A DNA stretch of 64,000 nucleotides from Pseudarthrobacter phenanthrenivorans (lineage in GTDB: Bacteria > Actinomycetota > Actinomycetes > Actinomycetales > Micrococcaceae). The position numbers were made by a program, and so were the translations under genes. How positions within the stretch are numbered: the stretch's first letter is position 1; the number at the start of each line of letters is the position of its first letter. The notes under the pieces are model-generated. The model was given only the letters and a program-made list of their open reading frames with translations, did no database searches and was not told where the DNA came from. Location of the stretch: contig NZ_JWTB01000007.1 in the NCBI RefSeq assembly GCF_000813845.1, forward strand, positions 169,394 to 233,393, in the 5' to 3' direction. Positions 37,291 through 45,848 of this stretch are shown in pieces.

Positions 37291-37554
37291 TCATTCCCGG
37301 CAGTCGGTCTCCCCACACGCAACGATGTCCACGCCGTCGCCGCAGTGCAGCAGGGTCCGGCCACGGCCACCGTCGAGGTGGACCCACACCGCCGTATGGT
37401 CAGGGGTGATCGTGTCCACCACGCCGCCTGCCTCGAAGCCCGGCGAGAACAGGATTCGGACGCGGTCACCCTGCCGCAGCTGCTTCCAGTGCGGAGCGGG
37501 CATCGCTGTGCGCAGCGGTGCATCGGCAAGGTGCTGCTTGACGTTCTTTGCCAT
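37291..37554 (-). CDS. Small SH3-like hypothetical protein (87 aa)
   Basis: 87 residues. The core LRQGDRVRILFSPGFEAGGVVDTI has the look of a small beta-barrel (DUF1918- or KOW-like), and three Cys occur near the C-terminus (HCGDGVDIVACGETDC). No function assigned. It stands alone between the phosphodiesterase and the HAD gene. Confidence 0.6.
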   Translation of the reverse strand: MAKNVKQHLADAPLRTAMPAPHWKQLRQGDRVRILFSPGFEAGGVVDTITPDHTAVWVHLDGGRGRTLLHCGDGVDIVACGETDCRE

Positions 37555-37655
37555 GATTGCCCCCTAAGAGCCGGCGTACGAGGTGCCTGCTTTCCACGTT
37601 TGAGGCTACGGCGGAAAGGTAAACGCCAGGTGAGCGGCAGCTGGGAGTTTGGGGA

Positions 37656-38474
37656 TCAGGAAAACTGGACGCCCAGGGAAGCCAGCCTGGCCTCCAAAAC
37701 CTGGGCTACGCCGTCGTCGTCAAAATGCGGCGCCTGCTGCCCTGCTGCCCGGATGGCTTCCGGATGGCCGCTGGCCATGGCATAACCGTGGCCGGCCCAG
37801 CGGAGCATCTCAATGTCATTGGGCATGTCGCCAAAGGCGACGACGTCGGCGGCGTCGATTCCCAGGGCCGCGGCATATTCCGCCAGGGTGACTGCCTTGT
37901 TGACGCCGGGCAGGGACAGTTCGAGCATGGCGACGCCCGGCGAGGAGTGCGTGGCGGCGGCCAGGTGTGCGACGGCGGGCGCCACCTCCGCCAGGAAGTC
38001 ATCGGGCGTGCCTTCGCGGACGATGGCGAGGAACTTGACCACCGCGTCGTCATCGGTGAGCGTGTCCTTCAACGGCGCGGGAGTGAATTCGGCAAGCAGT
38101 TCACTGGACCCGTTTTCGATGAAGCCGGGCTCGAGGTGGAATCCGCTGAGGGTTTCGGCGGCGAACAGCGCGGCGGGCCGGAGTTCCTTGATGATGCGGC
38201 GGAGTTCCAGGACTGTCCCGATGGCGAGGGCGCGGGCGGAGACCAGGCGGTCCGCCTCAAGGTCCCAGACGACGGCACCATTGGAGCAGATCACCCGCCC
38301 GGTGTGGCCAAGCTGCTCCTCGAGCGGGTGCAGCCACCGCGGCGGCCGGCCGGTGACGAAGACAAGTTCGACGCCGGCCTCCCGGCAGGCGTGGAAGGCG
38401 CGGATGGTGCGGGGGCTGATTTTTCCATCGTGCCCAAGGATTGTTCCGTCGATATCGCTTGCAACCAGCCGCAT
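37656..38474 (-). CDS. Cof-type HAD-IIB hydrolase
   Basis: 272 residues. HAD motif I is SDIDGTIL, motif II VTGRPPRW, motif III Lys near VNKAVTL, and motif IV GDMPNDIEML. Cap type IIB. These are sugar-phosphate or flavin phosphatases of broad specificity in the cytoplasm. No operon partner. Confidence 0.9.
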   Translation of the reverse strand: MRLVASDIDGTILGHDGKISPRTIRAFHACREAGVELVFVTGRPPRWLHPLEEQLGHTGRVICSNGAVVWDLEADRLVSARALAIGTVLELRRIIKELRPAALFAAETLSGFHLEPGFIENGSSELLAEFTPAPLKDTLTDDDAVVKFLAIVREGTPDDFLAEVAPAVAHLAAATHSSPGVAMLELSLPGVNKAVTLAEYAAALGIDAADVVAFGDMPNDIEMLRWAGHGYAMASGHPEAIRAAGQQAPHFDDDGVAQVLEARLASLGVQFS

Positions 38475-38568
38475 CCTGCCAGTCTACGTGGGCGTCCGGC
38501 CGCCGGGGTGCGCAGGGTGGAGCATGGCCCGGGAGTGACTCTGGGACCGGGCGCGTCACAGCCTGCAG

Positions 38569-38880
38569 TCAGGGGCCGACGGCGTGCTGGACCTTGTGCC
38601 TGATCTCCCTTCCGGCCTTGCGGGCCTGGGCCGGCCTGGTGAAGGCGCCCGGCGAATAGGCCATGCAGTAGTCCACCGGCTGCACAGCCCTCCACCGCCA
38701 CCCCTCCGAACTCCGGAAGATTTCGAAGGTGGCATTGGCGGCAGCTGCCTTGAAGGCGGCTGCCTCACGTTCGGCGAAGGCCATGGACGCGAAATAGCGG
38801 CCCGGCCACGCCAGCAGTTCACCGTTTTCAGAGAGCCACCAGGACGGCCCTTGACCCCGGTCCGCGACTTCAAATTTCAC
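38569..38880 (-). CDS. DUF1508/YegP-like small protein
   Basis: 103 residues. KFEVADRGQGPSWWLSENGELLAW and a central FEIFRSSEGWRWR resemble the YegP (DUF1508) fold, in which each repeat reads out a W/F-x-L pattern. Function unknown. The C-terminal tail is basic (RKAGREIRHKVQH). ATG 38880 is followed upstream by AAGGACCTG. Confidence 0.65.
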   Translation of the reverse strand: MKFEVADRGQGPSWWLSENGELLAWPGRYFASMAFAEREAAAFKAAAANATFEIFRSSEGWRWRAVQPVDYCMAYSPGAFTRPAQARKAGREIRHKVQHAVGP

Positions 38881-39122
38881 GACAGGTCCTTTCCTCGATC
38901 CGGCCGGGCAGCTGGCCGCCCACCTGCTGGCAGGGCGGCAACCACCCAGGCTCAGGATGAGGGATGAAGCACAAGGACGCGGCCTGATCCGGTAAAGAAT
39001 GGCTCAAGAACAGTGGACGACGGCTGCATCCCTTCGTTAGCCACGGACTCTCCAAAGCCGGACCCTCCGCCGCCTGGCAGGGGGAGTGCCCGTTGTCAGC
39101 CACCGGCGCTACACTGAAACTA

Positions 39123-39138
39123 TCGAACATATTTTCGA
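39123..39138 (+). promoter_or_regulatory. LexA (SOS) box of umuDC
   Basis: TCGAACATATTTTCGA differs by one base from the actinobacterial SOS consensus TCGAAC-N4-GTTCGA. It lies 13 bases before the umuD start. TACACT at 39110-39115 is a possible -10 box just upstream, so LexA would block transcription. Confidence 0.8.
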
Positions 39139-39151
39139 ATAAAGGTGTGTT

Positions 39152-39583
39152 GTGGGCGTTATTGTCGGTCCCCGCGTGATAGATGCGGGCGCCTCCCTGT
39201 TCTCGGTGCTGATCTCCCCCGTGGCGGTGGCAGCGGGCTTCCCGTCGCCGGCACAGGACTACTTCGATGGCCGCATTGACCTCAATGCACACCTGATCAA
39301 GGACATCACCAGCACCTTTGTGGTCCGGGTAACCGGTGATTCCATGGAGGGCGCCGGCATCAGCGACGGCGATGAACTGATCGTGAACCGGGCACTGGAG
39401 CCCCGCGACGGATCCGTAGTGATCGCTGTGCTGGATGGAGAACTGACCGTGAAGCGGCTCCGCATCACCCGCACAGGCGTGGTACTGCAGGCAGAGAACC
39501 CGAAGTATCCGGACATCCACGTTCCTGCCCTGTCCGAGTTGACCATCTGGGGCGTAGCCACCAGGTGCCTCCACCATGTGTAA
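39152..39583 (+). CDS. umuD: UmuD-like S24 peptidase, translesion polymerase subunit
   Basis: 143 residues from GTG 39152 (AAAGG upstream). Self-cleavage site Ala28-Gly29 followed by FPSP, catalytic Ser64 in GDSMEGAG and Lys101 in GELTVKRL. After RecA-stimulated cleavage UmuD' binds UmuC to form a lesion-bypass polymerase. No DNA-binding domain is present, which separates it from LexA. It is 8 bases upstream of umuC and under a LexA box. Confidence 0.93.
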   Translation: MGVIVGPRVIDAGASLFSVLISPVAVAAGFPSPAQDYFDGRIDLNAHLIKDITSTFVVRVTGDSMEGAGISDGDELIVNRALEPRDGSVVIAVLDGELTVKRLRITRTGVVLQAENPKYPDIHVPALSELTIWGVATRCLHHV

Positions 39584-39591
39584 GGAGCAGC

Positions 39592-40890
39592 ATGGCTAAG
39601 CCCGCCCTGATGCGGCGGATGCCGCAGATTGCCCACGTGGACGTCAACTGCTTCTACGCCTCGGCCGAGCGGGCTTTCGATCCCTCACTGGAGGGACGGC
39701 CGCTGGTGGTGCTGTCCAACAATGACGGCTGCGCGGTGACCCGCTCCCCTGAGGCGAAGGCCCTGGGCATCTCCACCGGCGAGCCCTGGTTCAAGCTTGC
39801 GCCGCGGGCCAAGGAATGGGGCCTGGTGGCGAAGTCCAGCAACTATGAGCTCTACGGGGACATCAGCGCCCGGGTGATGGAACTGCTGGGCAGGTACTCT
39901 GCATGGCTTGAGGTCTACAGCATCGACGAGGCGTTCCTGGGCGTGAAAGGCGGGCCGGAAGAGCTGCTGGCTTTGGGCCGCCGGATGAAGGACGCCGTGC
40001 GGCGGCATGTGGGAGTGCCGGTGTGCGTTGGCATTGCCCCCACTAAGACCCTGGCCAAGCTCTGCAACAAGTGGGCCAAGAACAATGCAGCTTTCGGCGG
40101 AGTCTGCCTGTGGGACGCCGTCCCGCAGGAGGTGCGGGAGGCATTGCTGGCCCGCTTGCCCGTGGACGAGATCTGGGGCATCGCCGGGCGGCTCACCCGG
40201 CGGCTCAATGTCCTGGGAATCTTCACCGTCCTGGACCTGGTCCGCGCGGACCCCGTCATGATCAGGGACAGGTTCTCTGTGGTGGTGATGCGGACGGTCC
40301 TGGAGTTGCGGGGAACCCCCTGCATCCCCATGGAGGAGGAGCGCATCGGCCGCGACCAGCTGATCTTTTCCCGCTCCTTCGCCACCCCCGTCACAACAGC
40401 GGCAGGCCTGCGCGAGGTGCTCAGCATCTACGGGCAGCAGGCGAGCGCCCGGCTATCCAAGCACGGGTTGCAGGCGAAGGTCCTGACGGCATTCGCTGCC
40501 ACGTCCCCCTTCAGGAACCACGAACAGGCGTATCCATCCGTGTGCGTCGCGCTTCCGATGCCCACGGCGGATCCGGTCCTGCTCACCAGGGCCGCCCACG
40601 CGCTCCTGCCCCATATCCGGGACGGACTCAAATACGCCAAGGCCGGCCTCATGCTCACAGACCTCCGTCCCACAGGGAACCAGCCGCCGCTGGAGCCGTT
40701 CGTGAACCCCCACGAGGACCGCGGAATAGGGCCCCTCCTTGAGGACGTGGGCAAGAAGTTTGGCCGGAGCTCCATTGGGTTGGGGCACGCCGGCATCAGG
40801 TCGGGACTGGACTGGACCATGAAACGCGGCATGCGCTCGCCACGCTACACCACGCATTGGGACGAACTGCCGTTGGTAAAGGCTGCGTGA
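39592..40890 (+). CDS. umuC: Y-family DNA polymerase V subunit
   Basis: 432 residues from ATG 39592 (AAGGAG). Palm motifs: AHVDVNCFYASAERAFDP with metal Asp, VVLSNNDGCAVTRS and YSIDEAFLG with the catalytic D-E. Little-finger and C-terminal UmuC tail follow (LGHAGIRSGLDWTMKRG). It performs error-prone synthesis across lesions. Operon with umuD; the protein is of normal length for UmuC. Confidence 0.95.
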   Translation: MAKPALMRRMPQIAHVDVNCFYASAERAFDPSLEGRPLVVLSNNDGCAVTRSPEAKALGISTGEPWFKLAPRAKEWGLVAKSSNYELYGDISARVMELLGRYSAWLEVYSIDEAFLGVKGGPEELLALGRRMKDAVRRHVGVPVCVGIAPTKTLAKLCNKWAKNNAAFGGVCLWDAVPQEVREALLARLPVDEIWGIAGRLTRRLNVLGIFTVLDLVRADPVMIRDRFSVVVMRTVLELRGTPCIPMEEERIGRDQLIFSRSFATPVTTAAGLREVLSIYGQQASARLSKHGLQAKVLTAFAATSPFRNHEQAYPSVCVALPMPTADPVLLTRAAHALLPHIRDGLKYAKAGLMLTDLRPTGNQPPLEPFVNPHEDRGIGPLLEDVGKKFGRSSIGLGHAGIRSGLDWTMKRGMRSPRYTTHWDELPLVKAA

Positions 40891-40900
40891 ACCGCCGGGC

Positions 40901-40930
40901 CCCGCCGCCGGGCTGCCGGCCGGCGGCGGG
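40901..40930. terminator. Hairpin between umuC and a small membrane gene
   Basis: CCCGCCGCCGG (40901-40911) and CCGGCGGCGGG (40920-40930) give an 11-bp perfect stem with an 8-base loop between convergent genes. No U-tract, but the position fits a bidirectional terminator. Confidence 0.5.
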
Positions 40931-40942
40931 AGCGGCAGCTTG

Positions 40943-41089
40943 CTAGACGCGGGACCTGCCGCGGACGAAGTGGATGATCAGGACCACGACTGCGACGACC
41001 AGGAGAATGTGGATCAGGCCGCCGCCAATATTCGCGAGCAATCCAAGAAGCCACAGAACGGCGATGATGATGGCAATCCAGAGCAACAT
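40943..41089 (-). CDS. Small membrane protein (48 aa), lmo0937/DUF5670-like
   Basis: 48 residues from ATG 41089 (GGAAAGGA 7 bases upstream); an upstream extension to 41212 is unlikely. Two hydrophobic helices (LLWIAIIIAVLWLLGLL and ILLVVAVVVLIIHFV) joined by NIGGG and ending RGRSRV. This is the layout of the lmo0937-type stress membrane peptides. Function unknown. Confidence 0.75.
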   Translation of the reverse strand: MLLWIAIIIAVLWLLGLLANIGGGLIHILLVVAVVVLIIHFVRGRSRV

Positions 41090-41365
41090 GAGTGTGTCCT
41101 TTCCTAGTTTTACAGAATCCCCATGCGGTGTAGGTACCCACCGGGCAAGGGGGCGAATCAGGGCCCACACCTGCTGGCCACAGGCTTGGCCGCTGCCGGG
41201 CGCCCCAGCCACCGGTTGGAGACGCCGCGCGACGATTTTTGACGCCGCGCTACGCCGCGTTGAGCGTTCGCGTCGCCGCGTGAACGCCCGCTACGGGATT
41301 GATTGTGGGGGTGGCGGGCGCTCCGTAATCTCGTCTCAGCATCCGCCCCAGCAAAGGATTTCCCC

Positions 41366-42541
41366 ATGGCAAACCAGCAGGACAAGAACCCGCACGTCCA
41401 GTCCTCAACCCGCATCGTCGCCGGACAGTCAGCGAAACCCAAGCGCCCCCTCGGCCTGAAGATCGGCATCGCGGCAGCCGTCCTGGCCCTCGTCGGCGGG
41501 GGTGCCGCCGTCGCCTCCGCCGTCAACAACGGCAGCGCGGCACCGGCAGCCGAGGCGGCTCCGGCAGGCAATCCTGCCGCCGAGCTGAAACTCGGCTACT
41601 TCGGCAATGTCACGCACGCCCCGGCCCTGGTGGGGGTCAGCAAAGGCTTCATCGCCGATGAACTGGGGAGCACGAAGCTCAGCACCCAGGTGTTCAACGC
41701 CGGCCCCGCGGCCATCGAGGCGCTGAACGCGGGGGCTATCGACGCCACCTACATCGGCCCGAACCCGGCCATCAACTCGTTCGTCAAGAGCGGCGGCGAG
41801 TCGATCAACATCATCGCCGGCGCTGCGGCCGGCGGGGCGCAGCTGGTGGTCAAGCCGGAGATCAACTCGGCGGCTGACCTCAAGGGCAAGACGCTCGCCT
41901 CGCCCCAGCTCGGCGGTACGCAGGACGTGGCGCTGCGCGCCTGGCTTTCCTCCCAGGGTTACAAAACCAACGTGGACGGCAGCGGCGACGTCGCCATCAA
42001 CCCGACGGAAAACGCCCAGACCCTGAAGCTGTTCCAGGACGGAAAGCTCGACGGCGCGTGGCTGCCTGAGCCGTGGGCGTCCCGCCTGGTCCTGAATGCC
42101 GGGGCCAAGGTGCTGGTGGACGAGAAGGACCTGTGGGACGGCTCGCTCTCCGGCAAGCCGGGTGAGTTCCCCACCACCATCCTGATCGTGAACCAGAAGT
42201 TCGCCGCCGACCACCCGGACACCGTCAAGGCACTGCTGAAGGGCCACGTGAAGTCGGTCGACTGGCTGAACCAGGCCTCCGCCGCGGAGAAGGCCACGGT
42301 CATCAATGCGGCATTGAAGGACGCGGCCGGCGCGGAGCTCAAGGCGGACGTAATCGACCGGTCCCTGAAGAACATCGTCTTCACCGTGGACCCGCTCGCG
42401 GGAACCTACAAGAAACTCCTGGCCGACGGCGTGACCGCCGGCACCACCAAGCAGGCGGACATCAACGGCATCTTCGACCTGCGCGCGCTCAACAGCGTCT
42501 CGGGCGGGAAGACTTCCGCAGCCGGGCTGGGCAAGGAGTAG
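41366..42541 (+). CDS. SsuA/NrtA-like ABC substrate-binding protein (orphan)
   Basis: 391 residues from ATG 41366 (AAAGGA upstream). A 30-residue polar leader and hydrophobic stretch (IGIAAAVLALVGGGAAVASA) precede a taurine/sulfonate/nitrate-type binding fold (LGYFGNVTHAPALVGV, TYIGPNPAI, GKTLASPQLGGTQDVALR, GAWLPEPWA). There is no lipobox Cys, so it may be anchored by the helix or released. No permease or ATPase gene is next to it. Ligand not determinable; aliphatic sulfonates are the commonest for this family. Confidence 0.85.
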   Translation: MANQQDKNPHVQSSTRIVAGQSAKPKRPLGLKIGIAAAVLALVGGGAAVASAVNNGSAAPAAEAAPAGNPAAELKLGYFGNVTHAPALVGVSKGFIADELGSTKLSTQVFNAGPAAIEALNAGAIDATYIGPNPAINSFVKSGGESINIIAGAAAGGAQLVVKPEINSAADLKGKTLASPQLGGTQDVALRAWLSSQGYKTNVDGSGDVAINPTENAQTLKLFQDGKLDGAWLPEPWASRLVLNAGAKVLVDEKDLWDGSLSGKPGEFPTTILIVNQKFAADHPDTVKALLKGHVKSVDWLNQASAAEKATVINAALKDAAGAELKADVIDRSLKNIVFTVDPLAGTYKKLLADGVTAGTTKQADINGIFDLRALNSVSGGKTSAAGLGKE

Positions 42542-42615
42542 CTTTCAGCGGCTGCCGGGCACCGCAACTTCCTGCGGAAATACTGTGCATTTACGGTGCC
42601 AAGGCTGCGCACCGC

Positions 42616-42654
42616 GCCGCTACGCTGATGGGGTTGCCCCGTCAGCGTAGCGGC
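42616..42654. terminator. 18-bp hairpin after the binding-protein gene
   Basis: GCCGCTACGCTGATGGGG and CCCCGTCAGCGTAGCGGC pair over 18 bp (one G-T wobble) with a TTG loop. It lies 75 bases after the binding-protein stop and 15 before the matrixin gene. Terminator-like but without a U-tract; it could also control the protease mRNA. Confidence 0.5.
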
Positions 42655-42668
42655 AACGCTTAAGGGGG

Positions 42669-43694
42669 ATGCCGGTGACCGGTTTAGGAAAGAGCAGCAC
42701 GTCGCGGCCGGATATGTCCGGCGTCTCCTCACCGCCAATGGTCCGGCGTTCGGCCAGTGGACGGATCCCGCAATGGGCCATCGACGAGGCCTTTGGCAAG
42801 CCCGGGGTGCCTGAACCGTGGCGCAGTACTGCCCCCGCACCTGTACAGCGGAAGAAGGCCCGGGGGTGGCACAGAAGGCGCCCACGTCCAGCCCGGCGGT
42901 CGGTGCGGTTCAGGACCACCCTCGGGATCGCCGTCGTTGCCTGCCTGTACTTCACCCCCGCACTTTTCGACCGGGTGGTCCTTCCCCTCGCGGCGCCCTA
43001 CCTTCCCGGAGCGAAGGTGCCGCCACCGGGATATGAGGCCGCTCCCTCACCCTTGGGCACCCCTCCAGTAAGCACAGGTTCCACCGCCTTCCTACTGCAG
43101 GAGTCGCCCCGGGCAGACCAGCACCTGGTTGCTTACGATCCGTGCCGCCCCGTTCATTACGTTGTCCGGCCGGACAACGCGCCGGCAGGTGGAGACCTCC
43201 TGATCCGGGAAGCCGTGGCAGCAGCGTCGCAGGCATCGGGTCTGAAGTTTGTGTACGACGGACCCACGGCGGAGGCACCCAGCGATGACCGGCAGGCATT
43301 CCAGCCTGACCGCTACGGGAAACGCTGGGCGCCCGTTTTGATCGCCTGGTCCACTCCCGCGGAAACTCCCGGCCTTGCCGGAGACGTGGCCGGACTCGGC
43401 GGAAGCGGTTACGCGCAGGCTCCCGGGCAACCGCTGGTGCCACTGGTCCTCGCCGCGGGCCAGGTCAGTCTCGACGCCCCTGATCTTGCCGCTATCTCCG
43501 CCAGCCGCCCGGACGGTGCGGCTGAAGTGCGGGCAATCATCATGCACGAACTTGGACACGTGCTGGGCCTCGGCCATGTCAATGATCCGACCCAACTCAT
43601 GTTTGCCGAAAACAGGGGCGTCACGGACTATGCGGCAGGTGACCGGGCCGGGCTTGCCCTGCTGGGAAGCGCCCCCTGCGTGCCGCAGTTGTAG
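42669..43694 (+). CDS. Membrane-anchored matrixin-like zinc metalloprotease
   Basis: 341 residues. A basic Arg/Pro-rich N-terminal cytosolic region of about 80 residues, one membrane helix (TTLGIAVVACLYFTPALF), a Pro-rich linker, then a matrixin-type catalytic domain with zinc site HELGHVLGLGH (first His at 293) and a following LMFAENRG Met-turn. Topology places the protease outside the cell. Substrate unknown. AAGGGGG precedes ATG 42669. It stands alone between a hairpin and the aromatic operon. Confidence 0.85.
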   Translation: MPVTGLGKSSTSRPDMSGVSSPPMVRRSASGRIPQWAIDEAFGKPGVPEPWRSTAPAPVQRKKARGWHRRRPRPARRSVRFRTTLGIAVVACLYFTPALFDRVVLPLAAPYLPGAKVPPPGYEAAPSPLGTPPVSTGSTAFLLQESPRADQHLVAYDPCRPVHYVVRPDNAPAGGDLLIREAVAAASQASGLKFVYDGPTAEAPSDDRQAFQPDRYGKRWAPVLIAWSTPAETPGLAGDVAGLGGSGYAQAPGQPLVPLVLAAGQVSLDAPDLAAISASRPDGAAEVRAIIMHELGHVLGLGHVNDPTQLMFAENRGVTDYAAGDRAGLALLGSAPCVPQL

Positions 43695-43750
43695 CGGATG
43701 CGGACTCCTCTCCGACAAGCGGCAAACCGCTCGCGGGGTATCAGCTTCAT

Positions 43751-43765
43751 GGATATCTGATATCG
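43751..43765 (+). promoter_or_regulatory. Candidate LysR operator of the aromatic operon
   Basis: GGATATCTGATATCG matches GGATA-N5-TATCS and is nearly the same as GGATAGCTGGTATCC at 54841-54855, upstream of the MFS gene. It lies 95 bases before the dioxygenase start and fits a binding site of the LysR protein at 52501. Confidence 0.5.
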
Positions 43766-43859
43766 AAAAAGTCGTCTTCCCCGAATATATGAAGTGCCTC
43801 ACAGTGGTTACAGGACCTGCACCAATCAGACCGCAGCCAGTAACCAAAAGGACTTCACC

Positions 43860-44879
43860 GTGGAAACTCCCCTCTCCCATCTTGCCCACCTCGAGATCAC
43901 CAGCCCGGACGTCGAAGCCTCGGCCAGGTTCTACGAGGAAAAGTTCGGCATGCGCATCATCGACCGCGTGGACGGCAACGTCTACCTCCGCTGCTGGGGC
44001 GACTACTACCGCTACAGCCTGGTGGTCACCGAAGGACCGGAAGCGTCCCTGGGCCGGATGGCCTGGCGCACCAACTCGCAGGCAGCCCTGGAAGCCGCCG
44101 CACAGCGCATCGAAGCGACCGGCGTGCAGGGCACCTGGACCGCCGGCGGGCACGGCTACGGCAAGGCCTATGAGTTCACCGGCCCCTACGGCCACCACAT
44201 GCGCCTCTTCTACGACGTGGACAAGTTCGTGGCCGAACCCGGCTTCGAATCCACCTACCCGGACCGGCCCGAGCGGCGCAGCAGCCACGCGGCAGCACCC
44301 CGTTTCCTGGACCACGTCACGGTGGCAACGCAGGATGTCCGCGGCTTTGCCAAGTGGTACAACGAAGCCCTGGGCTTCCGCGTCATGGCCTTCGTGGACC
44401 TGGACGAAGCCCCCATCACCGTCTTCTCCGTCCTGACCACCAACGAAAAGTCCCACGACCTCGGCGTCGTGCTGGACACCTCCAACCGCCCCGGCCGCGT
44501 CAACCACATCGCCTTCTGGGTGGACACCACCGAGGACCTGCTCCGCACGGCGGACGTGATGATGGAAAACGGCACCCCCATGGAATACGGCCCGTCCATC
44601 CACGGCGTGGGCGAACAGAACTTCCTGTACTTCCGCGAGCCGTCCGGCCTGCGCGTGGAGCTGAACTCCGGCGGCTACCGCAACTACGTCCCGGACTGGG
44701 AAGCCAACACCTGGAAGCCCTCGCTCGGTTCCAACAACTTCTATAAGAACGGTGCCATGCCGCACTCCATGACCGAGTCGTTCCCGCCCGCCGAGGGCTT
44801 CACCGCCACAGAGGAAGGCGCGTCCCCGGAAATGAAGGAAGCGCTCCTGAACCCGTACGCCAAGCAGGGCCGGGGCTAA
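43860..44879 (+). CDS. Type I extradiol (catechol 2,3-) dioxygenase
   Basis: 339 residues from GTG 43860 (AAAAGGA 7 bases upstream). Two vicinal-oxygen-chelate repeats. The Fe(II) triad is in the C-terminal half: His152 (LDHVTVA), His216 (VNHIAFW) and Glu267 (REPSGLRVEL); the acid/base His is probably His199. Length and residue spacing match homoprotocatechuate-type enzymes. It cleaves a catechol ring next to the diol. First gene of a seven-gene operon (43860-50916); the catechol itself is unknown. Confidence 0.9.
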   Translation: METPLSHLAHLEITSPDVEASARFYEEKFGMRIIDRVDGNVYLRCWGDYYRYSLVVTEGPEASLGRMAWRTNSQAALEAAAQRIEATGVQGTWTAGGHGYGKAYEFTGPYGHHMRLFYDVDKFVAEPGFESTYPDRPERRSSHAAAPRFLDHVTVATQDVRGFAKWYNEALGFRVMAFVDLDEAPITVFSVLTTNEKSHDLGVVLDTSNRPGRVNHIAFWVDTTEDLLRTADVMMENGTPMEYGPSIHGVGEQNFLYFREPSGLRVELNSGGYRNYVPDWEANTWKPSLGSNNFYKNGAMPHSMTESFPPAEGFTATEEGASPEMKEALLNPYAKQGRG

Positions 44880-44885
44880 GACACC

Positions 44886-45848
44886 ATGGCCGAAACCACC
44901 TACGCACTGGTCCGGTTCCAGGAGCCCGGCGACAGCAAGGCCCGCGCAGGCCTGCTGGTCAACGAGCGGATCCTGCCGCTGGACGGGGACATTAACTCCC
45001 TGATCGAGCACTGGGACACCACCGAAAGCGAGCTCGACGCACTCGCCGCCTCCGCAGGCGCGGACACCGGCCTGCCGCGGGCCGCCGTCGAAATCCTCGC
45101 CCCCGTGGAACCTGCCCAGGTCCTGCAGACCGGGGCCAACTACCGCAAGCACGTCATCGACCTTGCCGCCGCCCACCGCGAACCCGGCGAGGACGAGGAG
45201 GAAGTTCGCGCCAAAACCGCCGCGATGATGGACAAGCGCGCAGGCCAGGGCACGCCGTACTTCTTCATCGGGCTCCCGACGGCGATCGCGTCCGCCACGG
45301 ACGACCTCACCCTGCCGGCCTACTCGAAATCCCACGACTGGGAACTGGAACTGGCGGCAGTGATCGGCAAGACCGCGTTCCGGGTCACCCCCGAGGAGGC
45401 ACTGGACCACGTCTTCGGCTACACGATGGTCAACGACATCACCACCCGCGAATACGTGTTCCGCAAGGACATGCCCGCTATCGGTTCCGACTGGTACCGG
45501 GCCAAGAACGCCCCCGGCTTCCTGCCCACCGGCCCGCTCCTGGTTCCCGCCAAGTTTTTCGGCGACCCGCAGGACGTGCAGGTGACCCTGAAGCTCAACG
45601 GCAAGGCCATGCAGGACGAGTCCACGCAGGACATGATCTTCGGCGTGGCCAAGCTGGTCAGCGAAGCCTCGCAGATCATGCCGCTGCGCCCGGGCGACCT
45701 GGTGCTCACCGGCAGCCCGGCCGGCAATGGCCAGCACTGGGGACGGCTCCTCCAGGACGGCGACGTCATGGAAGGCACCATTACCGGCCTGGGCACCCAG
45801 CTGATCCACTGCAAGGACGAAGTGGCAACCGAAAGCAGCAAACCGTGA
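44886..45848 (+). CDS. Fumarylacetoacetate-hydrolase-fold protein 1
   Basis: 320 residues. An N-terminal cap domain followed by the FAH fold: LQTGANYRKH, DWELELAAVIGK (metal E-x-E), FGYTMVNDITTRE and RPGDLVLTGSPAGNG. These act on ring-cleavage products as hydrolases, hydratases, isomerases or decarboxylases. It follows the dioxygenase by 6 bases and overlaps the next GTG start by 4 bases. Probably the step directly after ring opening or the acylpyruvate step; the second FAH gene at 49140 would do the other. Confidence 0.88.
   Translation: MAETTYALVRFQEPGDSKARAGLLVNERILPLDGDINSLIEHWDTTESELDALAASAGADTGLPRAAVEILAPVEPAQVLQTGANYRKHVIDLAAAHREPGEDEEEVRAKTAAMMDKRAGQGTPYFFIGLPTAIASATDDLTLPAYSKSHDWELELAAVIGKTAFRVTPEEALDHVFGYTMVNDITTREYVFRKDMPAIGSDWYRAKNAPGFLPTGPLLVPAKFFGDPQDVQVTLKLNGKAMQDESTQDMIFGVAKLVSEASQIMPLRPGDLVLTGSPAGNGQHWGRLLQDGDVMEGTITGLGTQLIHCKDEVATESSKP

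Noticed and set aside
41215..41270. GACGCCGCGC repeats before the orphan binding protein as an operator
   Set aside because: Two imperfect copies in GC-rich spacer with no symmetry; not distinguishable from chance.
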